Source: Burkholderiales bacterium (GTDB lineage Bacteria; Pseudomonadota; Gammaproteobacteria; Burkholderiales; Burkholderiaceae_C). Taken from it: a stretch of DNA of 6,620 nucleotides. Numbering within the stretch: position 1 is the stretch's first letter; each line of letters begins with the position of its first letter. Shown here in pieces: positions 1 to 6,020 of the stretch. The stretch is from positions 1 through 6,620 of the forward strand of contig CANFYD010000219.1 of NCBI GenBank assembly GCA_947450745.1, given 5' to 3'. Both the position numbers and the translations under genes were made by a program. The notes under the pieces were generated by a model, which was not told where the DNA came from, made no database searches, and saw only the letters and a list, made by a program, of their open reading frames with translations.

Positions 1-384
1 ACCGTAGACCACCAGCAAGGTGTCCGTGCCGGCGTCACCGGCCGGAATACTGGCATGGTTGATGGTCAGCGGGGCCAGCGCGTTGACCGTCCAGCCGGCC
101 GTCAGCGCCAGGTTGCAGCCCATCAGATTGATGTTGGACAGGCCTTGACCGGCTTGGCGCAGATCGCGTTGCAACAGAGTCAAGGCGATCGAGCCCGTTG
201 TTTGCGCGTCGTCGCCGCCGGTGGTGGTGCGGCGCGACCCTTCTGAGAGCCGGAATACCTGCATCACGACAATCACCGCCGCCATCGCCAGCACGATGCC
301 GACCAGCAGCTCGATCAGGCTGAACCCGTGCGGGCGGCGACCGCGTGATGAAGCGCAGCGTGAGCTTGAATTGATGGCGCGCAC
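1..384 (-). CDS. pilW: Type IV pilus assembly protein PilW (minor pilin), 3' end cut by the window edge
   Basis: The reading frame is open from a GTG at 384-382 to the left edge, giving the first 128 residues of a minor pilin. The start is chosen because GGAG at 394-391 lies 6 nt upstream and no in-frame ATG exists before the pilin motif. The protein has a basic 20-residue leader ending in Gly20, then FSLIELLVGIVLAMAAVIVV, the class III prepilin signature with Glu at mature position +5. Residues further on (about 70-128) contain QRDLRQAG and a GDAGTDTLLVVYG stretch, typical of PilW. PilW-family minor pilins are processed by the PilD peptidase and help prime and cap type IV pili with PilV, PilX, FimT and PilY1. 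The gene begins 9 nt after the pilV stop codon, whose last base is part of the ribosome binding site, so translational coupling is likely. The family call rests on the signature plus gene order; the C-terminal half is not visible. Confidence 0.88.
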   Translation of the reverse strand, partial: MRAINSSSRCASSRGRRPHGFSLIELLVGIVLAMAAVIVVMQVFRLSEGSRRTTTGGDDAQTTGSIALTLLQRDLRQAGQGLSNINLMGCNLALTAGWTVNALAPLTINHASIPAGDAGTDTLLVVYG

Positions 385-393
385 CCGGCTCTC

Positions 394-885
394 CTATTTG
401 ATTTCGGTCACGACGACCAAGTTGCGCGGCGGGTCCCCAACCGGGTCACCGGGCAGTTTCCATTGCAAGGTGACGGTCACCCGGTTGCTGGCGGTCAGCC
501 CGACGGCGGCGGCACTGGCCGCACCAATCAGCGCGGGCAAGGGGTTGATTTGGGCGACAGTGACCACCGGCGGGTGCTCGGCCACGCCGGGCAAGCTGGC
601 GGCCACGCGGGTTTGCCAGGCGGTGAAGCGAGGCCCGCCCGCTGCGCTGCCGAAGGCCGCGCTGAGGGCGGCAAAGCTGCGGTCGGAGACCCACATCTGC
701 CCGATCAGCTCGTTCGCCAGCAGCGTCGCGTCGGCGCGATATTTGGCCTGGCCCGACTGCTTGACGGCGTTCGCTTGCAAGCCGACCAGGCCCAGCACGC
801 CGAGGGCAAAAATCAGCACGGCGATCAGCACCTCCAGCAGCATGAAGCCGCCGTTGAGCTTGTCCCTTCGAGAATGGCAAGACAT
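394..885 (-). CDS. pilV: Type IV pilus modification/minor pilin protein PilV
   Basis: A 163-residue protein with a 13-residue leader ending in Gly12-Gly13, then FMLLEVLIAVLIFALGVLGL, the N-terminal helix of a PilV-type minor pilin (Glu at +5, a 'GVLGL' turn near the end of the membrane part, then LQANAV and an NELIGQMW segment that is usual in PilV). The length fits the family. The ATG start at 885 is supported by a strong GGAGGAG site just upstream, and it lies 13 nt after the fimT stop. PilV-family proteins are low-abundance pilins of the priming subcomplex that also influence adhesion and pilus display. The gene sits between fimT and pilW as in standard minor-pilin operons. Methionine at +2 in place of the usual Thr/Ser is a small departure from consensus and should not prevent cleavage. 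Confidence 0.9.
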   Translation of the reverse strand: MSCHSRRDKLNGGFMLLEVLIAVLIFALGVLGLVGLQANAVKQSGQAKYRADATLLANELIGQMWVSDRSFAALSAAFGSAAGGPRFTAWQTRVAASLPGVAEHPPVVTVAQINPLPALIGAASAAAVGLTASNRVTVTLQWKLPGDPVGDPPRNLVVVTEIK

Positions 886-890
886 GGCGT

Positions 891-898
891 TCTCCTCC
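891..898 (-). promoter_or_regulatory. Strong ribosome binding site of pilV
   Basis: On the minus strand the sequence GGAGGAGA follows the fimT TGA stop immediately and ends 5 nt before the pilV ATG. It is the best Shine-Dalgarno match in the pilus operon and fixes the pilV start. Confidence 0.8.
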
Positions 899-1525
899 TC
901 AGCAGGCCTGCGGGTCGCCCGCAGGGAAGCGTGGGTTGCACATGCGCACTTGGCCGGCCGGCGAGACCTGCACCCGCAGGCAAGTCAGTTCGCCACCGTC
1001 GCTGGCGCAGTCGCCTGCGGTCGGGTTGCTGACATCGATGCTGATGGCGGCGTTCGGCGTCGGCGTCAAGCGGCCCAGGCCGTTGAAGGTCATGGCGCTG
1101 GCGCTGGCCAACACGCGTGTCGTGCCGGAGCCTTCACTGGCGTTGCGCACTTGCAGGATGCCGGGCTGGACAGTGTCGGACGGGGCGGTTTGGCAGCGCC
1201 CTTCGACGGAGTCATTGGCGGAGGTGGTGTCGACCGTATCCACCACCCAATGGCTGCCGCTGGTGCTGATGACGCAGTCGCTGCCCAGCGTGGTGGTGAG
1301 CTGAAAGCGCACCAGGCTGTTGCGGGTGGTGGCCTCGGACTTTGCATATTGCAGGCCCGCCACCAGCGCTTCGGTGCTGACCCGGATGCGGCTGTTTTGC
1401 AGCCAGTTCGAAAAATTCGGCGCGGCCAGGGCCATCAGCACCCCGGCGATGCTCAGGGTGACCAGGGCCTCGATCAGGCTCAGGCCCAAGCTTGGCCTTC
1501 GGCGCTTGCGGGGCGGCATCAACAT
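899..1525 (-). CDS. fimT: FimT/GspH-family pseudopilin (minor type IV pilin)
   Basis: A 208-residue protein. The 14-residue basic leader (PPRKRRRPSLG) is cleaved before LSLIEALVTLSIAGVLMALA; Glu at mature +5 is present, and the +1 residue is Leu rather than the more common Phe/Met. Residues 37-73 (PNF..WLQNSRIRVSTEALVAGLQYAKSEA..RNSLVRF) are the conserved GspH/FimT region. Near the C-terminus TFNGLGRLTP (146-155) and CLRVQVSPAGQVRMCNP (182-198) match the family's usual ending. FimT is a minor pilin of the type IV pilus tip complex, and some FimT proteins bind DNA during natural transformation; whether this one does cannot be seen. The ATG at 1525 has AGGG 6 nt upstream; a second in-frame ATG at 1519 overlaps the stop of the preceding pilin gene (TGATG). 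Both starts imply translational coupling to the gene before it. Confidence 0.9.
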   Translation of the reverse strand: MLMPPRKRRRPSLGLSLIEALVTLSIAGVLMALAAPNFSNWLQNSRIRVSTEALVAGLQYAKSEATTRNSLVRFQLTTTLGSDCVISTSGSHWVVDTVDTTSANDSVEGRCQTAPSDTVQPGILQVRNASEGSGTTRVLASASAMTFNGLGRLTPTPNAAISIDVSNPTAGDCASDGGELTCLRVQVSPAGQVRMCNPRFPAGDPQAC

Positions 1526-2031
1526 ACGCCGCCCTTTTTGCTGATCCAGCAGTTGGCGGAGGTCGCCCAGCCGGTCGGGACGGCCGATGTGGCCTTGGTT
1601 CCGGCCTGGTTGACCGTGTAAGTGAAGCCGCTCATCGTGTCCTTGCCGACCGCTTGCAAGGCGTAGGCCGAGGCGCTCGACGAGGAGCAGGAATAGTCGA
1701 AGTACCTGCTGCTGGCGCTGTCGTTGCTGCAACCGGGCGCGCCGACATAGCTGCGGTTGTCATGAAAATATTGCTCCATCTGGACTTGCAAGGTGGCCAG
1801 ACGGGAGGTGGCGTCGGGGATCTTGCCGCGCACCACATAGTCGGTATAGGCCGGCAGGGCGACAGCCGAGAGGATGCCGATGATGGCCACCACCACCATC
1901 AGCTCGACCAGCGTGAAGCCGCCCGAGCGTGGGCTGACTTGGGCGTTGGCAAGGCGCGTTGCTGGGCGGCTTGCAAGGCGAACGGCAAGGCGGGCAGCAG
2001 ATCGGGGCAGGGCATGTGACAAGGCGTGCAT
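1519..2031 (-). CDS. pilE: PilE-like type IV pilin, first gene of the minor-pilin operon
   Basis: A 170-residue prepilin. Mature sequence starts FTLVELMVVVAIIGILSAVA at residue 39 (Glu at +5), followed by LPAYTDYVVRGK and a MEQYFHDNRSY motif (87-97) typical of PilE-type pilins of Betaproteobacteria. Cysteines are at 101, 115, 161 and 170; the last two could form the C-terminal disulfide loop of pilins. The ATG at 2031 is preferred because GGAGAA (2043-2038) lies 6 nt upstream. A TTG at 2052 is in frame but has no ribosome site. No ATG, GTG or TTG codon lies between codon 4 and the cleavage site, so the leader is really long: 38 residues with Arg at every fourth position from 10 to 26. In similar clusters this gene encodes a minor pilin rather than the main fibre subunit, and 'PilE' here means family, not proven role. 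Confidence 0.88.
   Translation of the reverse strand: MHALSHALPRSAARLAVRLASRPATRLANAQVSPRSGGFTLVELMVVVAIIGILSAVALPAYTDYVVRGKIPDATSRLATLQVQMEQYFHDNRSYVGAPGCSNDSASSRYFDYSCSSSSASAYALQAVGKDTMSGFTYTVNQAGTKATSAVPTGWATSANCWISKKGGVC
1945..2004 (-). repeat. Degenerate 12-nt tandem repeats coding the pilin leader
   Basis: Codons 10-29 of the pilE-like gene read RSAA-RLAV-RLAS-RPAT-RLAN, five tetrapeptides of the form R-x-A-x. At the DNA level the octamer GCAAGGCG (plus strand) occurs at 1949-1956, 1973-1980 and 1985-1992, spaced 24 and 12 nt, which matches a 12-nt unit. A related ACAAGGCG lies at 2019-2026. This suggests the leader was lengthened by duplication of a 12-nt unit. The repeat is diverged, so it is old or under selection. 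Confidence 0.6.
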
Positions 2032-2340
2032 CAAGGGTTCTCCGTCGGTCAACTATTGTGGAATCAGGGCTTGCAGCGCCGCTTGCCGCTCGTCGGCGGC
2101 TGTCAAACGCTGGTCGCCTTGGCGGTGTGATGTGTGAAATACCGCACGCCGGCAGGGCGAGGGGCGGCGCTCTGACTTGGCCGTGAGTGCCTTTGTGGGC
2201 CCGGCCGGCCGCACTTGAGGCCACCTGGCTTTACACAACCGACACAGCTCACCGGTAGGGGGCAGCCATCGCCTACTCGTACTTTCCCCTATGATGCAAA
2301 CCTTTGTCTAGCGGGCCTCCGGTCCTCTCTTGCGAGCTAC
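2032..2340. other. Divergent intergenic region between the pilin operon and the mla operon
   Basis: About 309 bp with no convincing gene. It should contain the promoters of both operons. On the plus strand a TATGAT lies 46 nt before mlaF. On the minus strand a perfect TTGACA (2106-2101) lies 70 nt before the pilin start, but no -10 box at 16-18 nt from it can be recognised (the bases there are GC-rich), and no sigma-54 type GG-N10-GC element was seen. Inverted hexamers TAGGGG (2256-2261) and CCCCTA (2286-2291) flank the candidate mla promoter spacer and could be an operator, but this is weak. Confidence 0.6.
2290..2295 (+). promoter_or_regulatory. Candidate -10 box of the mla operon promoter
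   Basis: TATGAT differs from TATAAT at one position and lies 45 nt before the mlaF ATG, which would give a 5' leader of roughly 38 nt. There is no recognisable -35 hexamer at 16-18 nt upstream, so the promoter would depend on an activator or be weak. Seen by eye only. Confidence 0.35.
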
Positions 2341-3189
2341 ATGGGCCCTCCAAATTCGGTAACTTCGGTCGTTCCAGTATCGGCAGCTCCGGCAACGGCT
2401 TTAGTCGAGCTGCGCGACGTCAGTTGCGGTTACGGTGATCGCATCATTCTGGAGAGCGTCAATTTGCGCGTGCCGCGCGGCAAGGTGCTGGCGCTGATCG
2501 GCACCTCGGGCGGCGGCAAAACCACCGTGCTGCGCTTGCTCGGGCGGCAGATCCGGCCGCTCAGCGGGCAGGTGCTGTTCGACGGGCAAGATCTGGCCGG
2601 CCTCAACCTGGATCAGCTCTACGCCGTGCGGCGGCGCATGGGCATGCTGTTCCAGTTCGGTGCGCTGTTCACCGACCTGTCGGTGTTCGAGAACGTTGCC
2701 TTCCCCTTGCGCGAACACACGAAATTGCCTGAAGCGATGATCCGCGATCTGGTGCTGATGAAGCTCAATGCGGTCGGCCTGCGCGGTGCCCGCGACCTGA
2801 TGCCGTCCGAGGTGTCCGGCGGTATGGCGCGGCGTGTGGCGTTGGCGCGAGCGATTGCGCTGGAGCCCGATCTGGTGCTGTACGACGAGCCGTTCGCCGG
2901 GCTGGACCCGATCTCGCTGGGCATTGCCGCCCGCTTGATCCGTGACCTCAACGATGCGCTGGGCCTGACCAGCATCGTGGTCTCACATGACTTGCACGAG
3001 ACCTTCGGTATTGCCGATGAGGTGGCCATGATCGCCAATGGCCGCGTCGTGGCCCAAGGCACGCCGGACGAATTGCGCCGTAGCGAAGATCCGCTGGTGC
3101 GGCAGTTCGTCGGCGCGCAACCGGAAGGGCCGGTGCGCTTTCACCAACCGGCCGTGCCGGTGCGACAGGATTTCGGGCTGCCCGCATGA
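2341..3189 (+). CDS. mlaF: MlaF, ATP-binding protein of the Mla phospholipid ABC transporter
   Basis: A 282-residue ABC ATPase of the Ttg2A/MlaF type. Visible motifs are Walker A GTSGGGKT (54-61, Lys60), Q-loop FQFGALF with Gln105, ABC signature VSGGMARR (158-165), Walker B LVLYDEPF (Asp182, Glu183) and the H-loop His216 in VVSHD. 'SGGMARR' and 'FQFGALFTDLSVFENVAFPLRE' are characteristic of MlaF rather than of other ABC ATPases. MlaF powers phospholipid movement between MlaD and the inner membrane as a dimer bound to MlaE and regulated by MlaB. The ATG at 2341 gives a length close to E. coli MlaF with about 20 extra N-terminal residues; there is no good Shine-Dalgarno site, and in-frame upstream extension to 2215 lacks conserved sequence. 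It is the first gene of the operon and overlaps mlaE by 4 nt (ATGA). Confidence 0.95.
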   Translation: MGPPNSVTSVVPVSAAPATALVELRDVSCGYGDRIILESVNLRVPRGKVLALIGTSGGGKTTVLRLLGRQIRPLSGQVLFDGQDLAGLNLDQLYAVRRRMGMLFQFGALFTDLSVFENVAFPLREHTKLPEAMIRDLVLMKLNAVGLRGARDLMPSEVSGGMARRVALARAIALEPDLVLYDEPFAGLDPISLGIAARLIRDLNDALGLTSIVVSHDLHETFGIADEVAMIANGRVVAQGTPDELRRSEDPLVRQFVGAQPEGPVRFHQPAVPVRQDFGLPA

Positions 3190-3965
3190 TCAATTTTCTT
3201 AGCTTGGTGGGGCGCAAGTTACGGCTCGAATTGGCCGAGATCGGTGCCGCCACCCGTTTGTTCCTGCAACTGATGGCGCGTGCGCCGCAGAGCTTGCTGC
3301 GCTTCGGCCTGGTGCGCGATCAGGTGTTTTTCCTCGGCAATCATTCGCTGTTGCTGATCAGTGTGTCTGGCCTGTTCGTCGGCTTTGTGCTGGCATTGCA
3401 GGGCTACTACACCTTGCAGCGCTACGGCTCGGCGGATGCGGTGGGCCTGCTGGTGGCGCTGAGCCTGGTGCGCGAACTGGGGCCGGTGGTCTGCGCACTG
3501 TTGTTCGCGGGTCGCGCCGGCACTTCGCTGACGGCCGAGATCGGCTTGATGAAAGCCGGCGAGCAATTGACGGCGATGGAAATGATGGCCGTCGACCCGC
3601 TGACGCGCGTGCTGGCACCACGGTTCTGGGGCGGCATGATCGCCATGCCCTTGCTGGCCGCGCTGTTTTCGGCCATCGGCATCCTGGGCGGCTGGCTGGT
3701 GGCGGTGGTGTTGATCGGCATCGACGCAGGTGCGTTCTGGTCGCAGATGCAGGGCGGCGTCGATGTGTGGGCCGATGTCGGCAACGGTGTCATCAAGAGT
3801 GTGGTGTTCGGTGTCACCGTCACTTTCGTGGCGCTGCTGCAGGGTTACACCTGCAAGCCGACGCCCGAGGGCGTGGCGCAGGCGACCACGCGCACCGTCG
3901 TCGTTTCGTCCTTGGCGGTACTGGCACTCGACTTTGTGCTGACGGCCATGATGTTTTCAATTTAA
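3186..3965 (+). CDS. mlaE: MlaE, permease of the Mla phospholipid ABC transporter
   Basis: A 259-residue integral membrane protein, almost the same length as E. coli MlaE (260). The MlaE/permease family core is clear: SLVRELGPVVCALLFAGRAG (93-112) followed by TSLTAEIGLMKAGEQLTAME (113-132) and the coupling segment up to AVDP (138). Hydrophobic segments are visible at about 52-72, 85-110, 148-180, 203-220 and 237-257, with an amphipathic N-terminal part (1-40) as known for the family. Two copies form the membrane core of the MlaFEDB complex and contact MlaF through the coupling helix and MlaD through the periplasmic side. The start codon overlaps the mlaF stop (ATGA), so translation is coupled. 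A 96-nt gap separates it from mlaD. Confidence 0.96.
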   Translation: MINFLSLVGRKLRLELAEIGAATRLFLQLMARAPQSLLRFGLVRDQVFFLGNHSLLLISVSGLFVGFVLALQGYYTLQRYGSADAVGLLVALSLVRELGPVVCALLFAGRAGTSLTAEIGLMKAGEQLTAMEMMAVDPLTRVLAPRFWGGMIAMPLLAALFSAIGILGGWLVAVVLIGIDAGAFWSQMQGGVDVWADVGNGVIKSVVFGVTVTFVALLQGYTCKPTPEGVAQATTRTVVVSSLAVLALDFVLTAMMFSI

Positions 3966-3985
3966 GCAGGATCGGCACAAGGCTG

Positions 3986-4010
3986 TGGCAGTCGGGTTCG
4001 ACTGATGCCA
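3986..4010 (+). other. Stem-loop in the mlaE-mlaD gap
   Basis: CAGTCG (3989-3994), loop GGTT, CGACTG (3999-4004) form a perfect 6-bp stem; TGG (3986-3988) and CCA (4008-4010) can extend it past a bulge. The T-rich tract begins some 25 nt downstream of the stem, so it does not have the form of an intrinsic terminator. It may act as an mRNA processing or protective structure between mlaFE and mlaD. Confidence 0.5.
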
Positions 4011-4049
4011 TGGCCCGCAGCAGCTCGGTTTTTGGAATTTTGTTTTTTT

Positions 4050-4056
4050 GGGGGAG
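4050..4056 (+). promoter_or_regulatory. Strong ribosome binding site of mlaD behind a U-rich tract
   Basis: GGGGGAG ends 5 nt before the ATG at 4062 and is the strongest Shine-Dalgarno match in the mla operon. It is preceded by T-runs (TTTTT near 4029, TTTTTTT at 4043-4049), which in mRNA would be an unpaired U-rich region of the sort that favours ribosomal protein S1 binding. It also decides the mlaD start against an upstream in-frame ATG at 4005. Confidence 0.75.
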
Positions 4057-4061
4057 TGAGC

Positions 4062-4547
4062 ATGCAACAAGCCTCAAGGCATGACGCAGCGGTTGGATTT
4101 TTTGTCCTGTTGGGCGCTGCAGCGCTGTTGTTTCTGGCGTTGAAGGCCGGCAATCTGCTGAGCCTGAACTTTGACGAGACTTATCAGGTCAGCGCCAAAT
4201 TCGACAACATCGGTGGTTTGAAGGCCCGCGCGGCGGTCAAGAGCGCGGGCGTCGTGATCGGCCGTGTCGAAGCGATCAGCTTCGATGAACGCACCTTTCA
4301 AGCCAAGGTCACGATGAATCTGCAAAAAACCGCGCTGTTCCCGAAGGACAGTTCGGCCAAGATCCTGACCTCGGGCCTGCTCGGCGAGCAATACATCGGC
4401 CTGGAGCCGGGGGCAGACGAGAAGAATCTGGCGGTCGGTGACAACATCAGCCGGACCCAGTCCGCTGTGGTGCTGGAAAACCTGATCGGGCAGTTCCTGT
4501 TCAACAAAGCTGCCGATTCGGGCAGCGCCGCCGAGGCCAAGCCATGA
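4062..4547 (+). CDS. mlaD: MlaD, MCE-domain substrate-binding protein of the Mla transporter
   Basis: A 161-residue protein with one N-terminal membrane anchor (about 11-28, VGFFVLLGAAALLFLALKAG) and one MCE domain (about 39-117). Family landmarks are FDNIGGLKARAAVKSAGVVI (47-66) leading into GRVEAI, and the TSGLLGEQYIGLEPG segment (103-117). The tail VVLENLIGQFLFN (136-148) matches the hydrophobic helix that lines the central channel of the MlaD hexamer. MlaD forms a hexameric ring on MlaE and exchanges phospholipid with MlaC in the periplasm. The E. coli protein is about 20 residues longer, mostly at the C-terminus. The start at 4062 is supported by GGGGGAG 5 nt upstream. The stop overlaps the mlaA start by 4 nt (ATGA). 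Confidence 0.96.
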   Translation: MQQASRHDAAVGFFVLLGAAALLFLALKAGNLLSLNFDETYQVSAKFDNIGGLKARAAVKSAGVVIGRVEAISFDERTFQAKVTMNLQKTALFPKDSSAKILTSGLLGEQYIGLEPGADEKNLAVGDNISRTQSAVVLENLIGQFLFNKAADSGSAAEAKP

Positions 4548-5308
4548 GCGCGCCGGCAGGCCGTAGCGCCGGCGCTACCGCCCTGTTGCTGGGTTTGATC
4601 CTGTTGTTGACCGGTTGCGCCGGCCTGCGCCCTCCGGGTGCGCAAGGCCAGCGGCTGGACCCCTGGGAGTCCTGGAACCGCAAGGTGTTTGCTTTCAACG
4701 ACGCGTTGGATGTCAAGGTGCTCAAGCCGGTAGCGACCGTCTACAGCGACATCGTGCCCAGCCCGGTGCGGCATTCGGTCGACAACTTCTTCGGCAACAT
4801 CGCCGACGGGTGGTCGGCGGTCAATTTGGCGCTGCAGGGCCGGCTCAAAGCCAGCCTGGAACAATCGATGCGCTTCGCCGTCAACTCGACGCTGGGTTTT
4901 GCTGGCTTGATCGACATCGGCACCGAAGTCGGGCTGGAACGCAAGAGTGAAGACATGGGCAAGACCTTTGGCCGCTGGGGCACCGGCACCGGCGCCTACA
5001 TCGTCTGGCCCTTGTTCGGGCCGTCCTCGGTGCGTGACAGCTTGGCCATGCCGGTGGATTGGCTGGCGTCGCCAGCCTTGGTTTTTGATGGCGGCGTCAA
5101 CAAAGTGGCCATCTACAGCCTCCAGACCATCAACGCCCGCGCCAACTTCTTGCGCGCCAGCGAGATGCTGGAAGGCATTGCGCTGGACAAGTACACGTTT
5201 TACCGGGACGCCTACCTCCAGCGGCGCGGCAGTTTCGGCAATGACGACGAATATGAAGTGCTGACGCTGGAACCCGCCGCCGCCAGTTCGGCCCCTGCCA
5301 AACCCTGA
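4544..5308 (+). CDS. mlaA: MlaA (VacJ), outer-membrane lipoprotein of the Mla pathway
   Basis: A 254-residue lipoprotein. The signal peptide ends with the lipobox LTGC, so Cys25 would be lipidated. The MlaA/VacJ signature DPWESWNRKVFAFND (39-53) is present, followed by NFFGNIADGWSAVN (81-94), RFAVNSTLGFAGLID (110-124) and GRWGTGTGAYIVWPLFGPSS (143-162), all conserved in the family. MlaA sits as a ring in the inner leaflet of the outer membrane, usually with a porin, removes mislocalised phospholipids from the outer leaflet and passes them to MlaC. In E. coli mlaA is unlinked; its place between mlaD and mlaC here is the arrangement familiar in Burkholderiales. Start overlaps the mlaD stop. The Ala/Pro-rich tail (245-254) is probably disordered. 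Confidence 0.96.
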   Translation: MSAPAGRSAGATALLLGLILLLTGCAGLRPPGAQGQRLDPWESWNRKVFAFNDALDVKVLKPVATVYSDIVPSPVRHSVDNFFGNIADGWSAVNLALQGRLKASLEQSMRFAVNSTLGFAGLIDIGTEVGLERKSEDMGKTFGRWGTGTGAYIVWPLFGPSSVRDSLAMPVDWLASPALVFDGGVNKVAIYSLQTINARANFLRASEMLEGIALDKYTFYRDAYLQRRGSFGNDDEYEVLTLEPAAASSAPAKP

Positions 5309-5369
5309 GTCAGCCCGTTTTATCGCTCCGGCGTTGAGTCTCCGGCCCTCTGTTTTTTGAAAGAACTCA
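5309..5369 (+). other. 61-nt gap between mlaA and mlaC
   Basis: Contains two CTCCGG copies (5325-5330 and 5339-5344) whose CCGG cores could pair in a 4-bp stem, followed after a few bases by T6 (5352-5357). The stem is too short for a credible intrinsic terminator. The mlaC ribosome site is weak (GAAAGAA, about 5 nt before the ATG). Confidence 0.4.
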
Positions 5370-6020
5370 ATGATGACAAGTAAACGAATGGTGCTGCGCG
5401 GTTTGACTGCGGCGGTGTTGATGGTGTCTGCGGCCTTGCCCAGCTTTGCTGCCGATGCCAGCGCGCCTGATCTGTTGATCCGGCAACTGTCGCTGGAAAC
5501 GCTGGAAGCGGTGAAGTCCGACTCCGCCATCCAGGGCGGCGACCTGCAAAAAATCATCACCCTGGTCGACACCAAGGTGATGCCGCATGTGAACTTCCAG
5601 CGCATGACCTCCTCGGCGGTCGGGCGTTTTTGGCGTCAGGCCACGCCGGAACAGCAGCAGCGCTTGCAGGACGAGTTCAAGACCTTGCTGGTGCGCACCT
5701 ACGCTGGCGCGCTGACGCAGGTGAAGGACCAGTCGATTGCGCTGCGCCCCTTGCGCGCCCGTGCCGAAGACACCGAGGTGGTGGTGCGCACCGAAATCCG
5801 CGGCCGGGGCGATCCGGTTCAGCTCGATTACCGGCTCGAGAAGAGCTCAGGCGTCTGGAAGATTTACGACGTCAATGTGCTCGGTATCTGGTTGGCGGAT
5901 CAATACCGCAACAGCTTCGCGCAGGAAATCGGTGCCAACGGCATCGACGGCCTGATCAAGGCACTGGCTGATCGCAACCTGAAGGCCGCCGCCGGTCAAT
6001 CCAACGTCGTCAAGTCCTGA
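5370..6020 (+). CDS. mlaC: MlaC (Ttg2D), periplasmic phospholipid-binding protein
   Basis: A 216-residue secreted protein with a Sec signal peptide: basic start (KRMVLR), hydrophobic core (11-23) and a likely cleavage after Ala27 in SFA-ADA. The mature part shows the MlaC/Tol-toluene-tolerance Ttg2 family pattern: DTKVMPHVNFQRMTSSAVGR, FWRQATPEQQQRLQDEFKTL, LVRTYAGAL, and near the end WKIYDVNVLGIWLADQYRNS. MlaC carries phospholipid across the periplasm between MlaA and the MlaD ring. Length agrees with E. coli MlaC (211). Two adjacent ATG codons (5370, 5373) could start it; the first is given. It is followed without any gap by mlaB. Confidence 0.96.
   Translation: MMTSKRMVLRGLTAAVLMVSAALPSFAADASAPDLLIRQLSLETLEAVKSDSAIQGGDLQKIITLVDTKVMPHVNFQRMTSSAVGRFWRQATPEQQQRLQDEFKTLLVRTYAGALTQVKDQSIALRPLRARAEDTEVVVRTEIRGRGDPVQLDYRLEKSSGVWKIYDVNVLGIWLADQYRNSFAQEIGANGIDGLIKALADRNLKAAAGQSNVVKS

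Noticed and set aside
221..1621. Long plus-strand open frame opposite the pilin genes
   Set aside because: It is the GC-rich shadow of pilV, fimT and pilE, whose minus-strand frames carry clear pilin signatures and ribosome sites.
2132..2147. GTGTGAAATACCGCAC, identical to a stretch familiar from pBR322/pUC backbones (reverse complement)
   Set aside because: Only 16 nt match from memory and the flanking bases do not continue into vector sequence, so contamination is unlikely; taken as chance.
2215..2340. N-terminal extension of MlaF from a TTG at 2215
   Set aside because: The extra 42 residues look like translated intergenic DNA, and the ATG at 2341 gives a length near that of the family.
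4005..4061. Longer MlaD starting at ATG 4005
   Set aside because: No ribosome site there, whereas ATG 4062 has GGGGGAG at ideal distance and begins just before the membrane anchor.
5325..5357. Terminator or attenuator between mlaA and mlaC
   Set aside because: Only a 4-bp CCGG stem precedes the T6 run, which is separated from it by several bases.
4298..5605. 435-codon minus-strand open frame opposite mlaD, mlaA and mlaC
   Set aside because: Low-complexity, Arg/Gln/Ala-rich translation without recognisable domain; the plus-strand mla genes explain the region fully.
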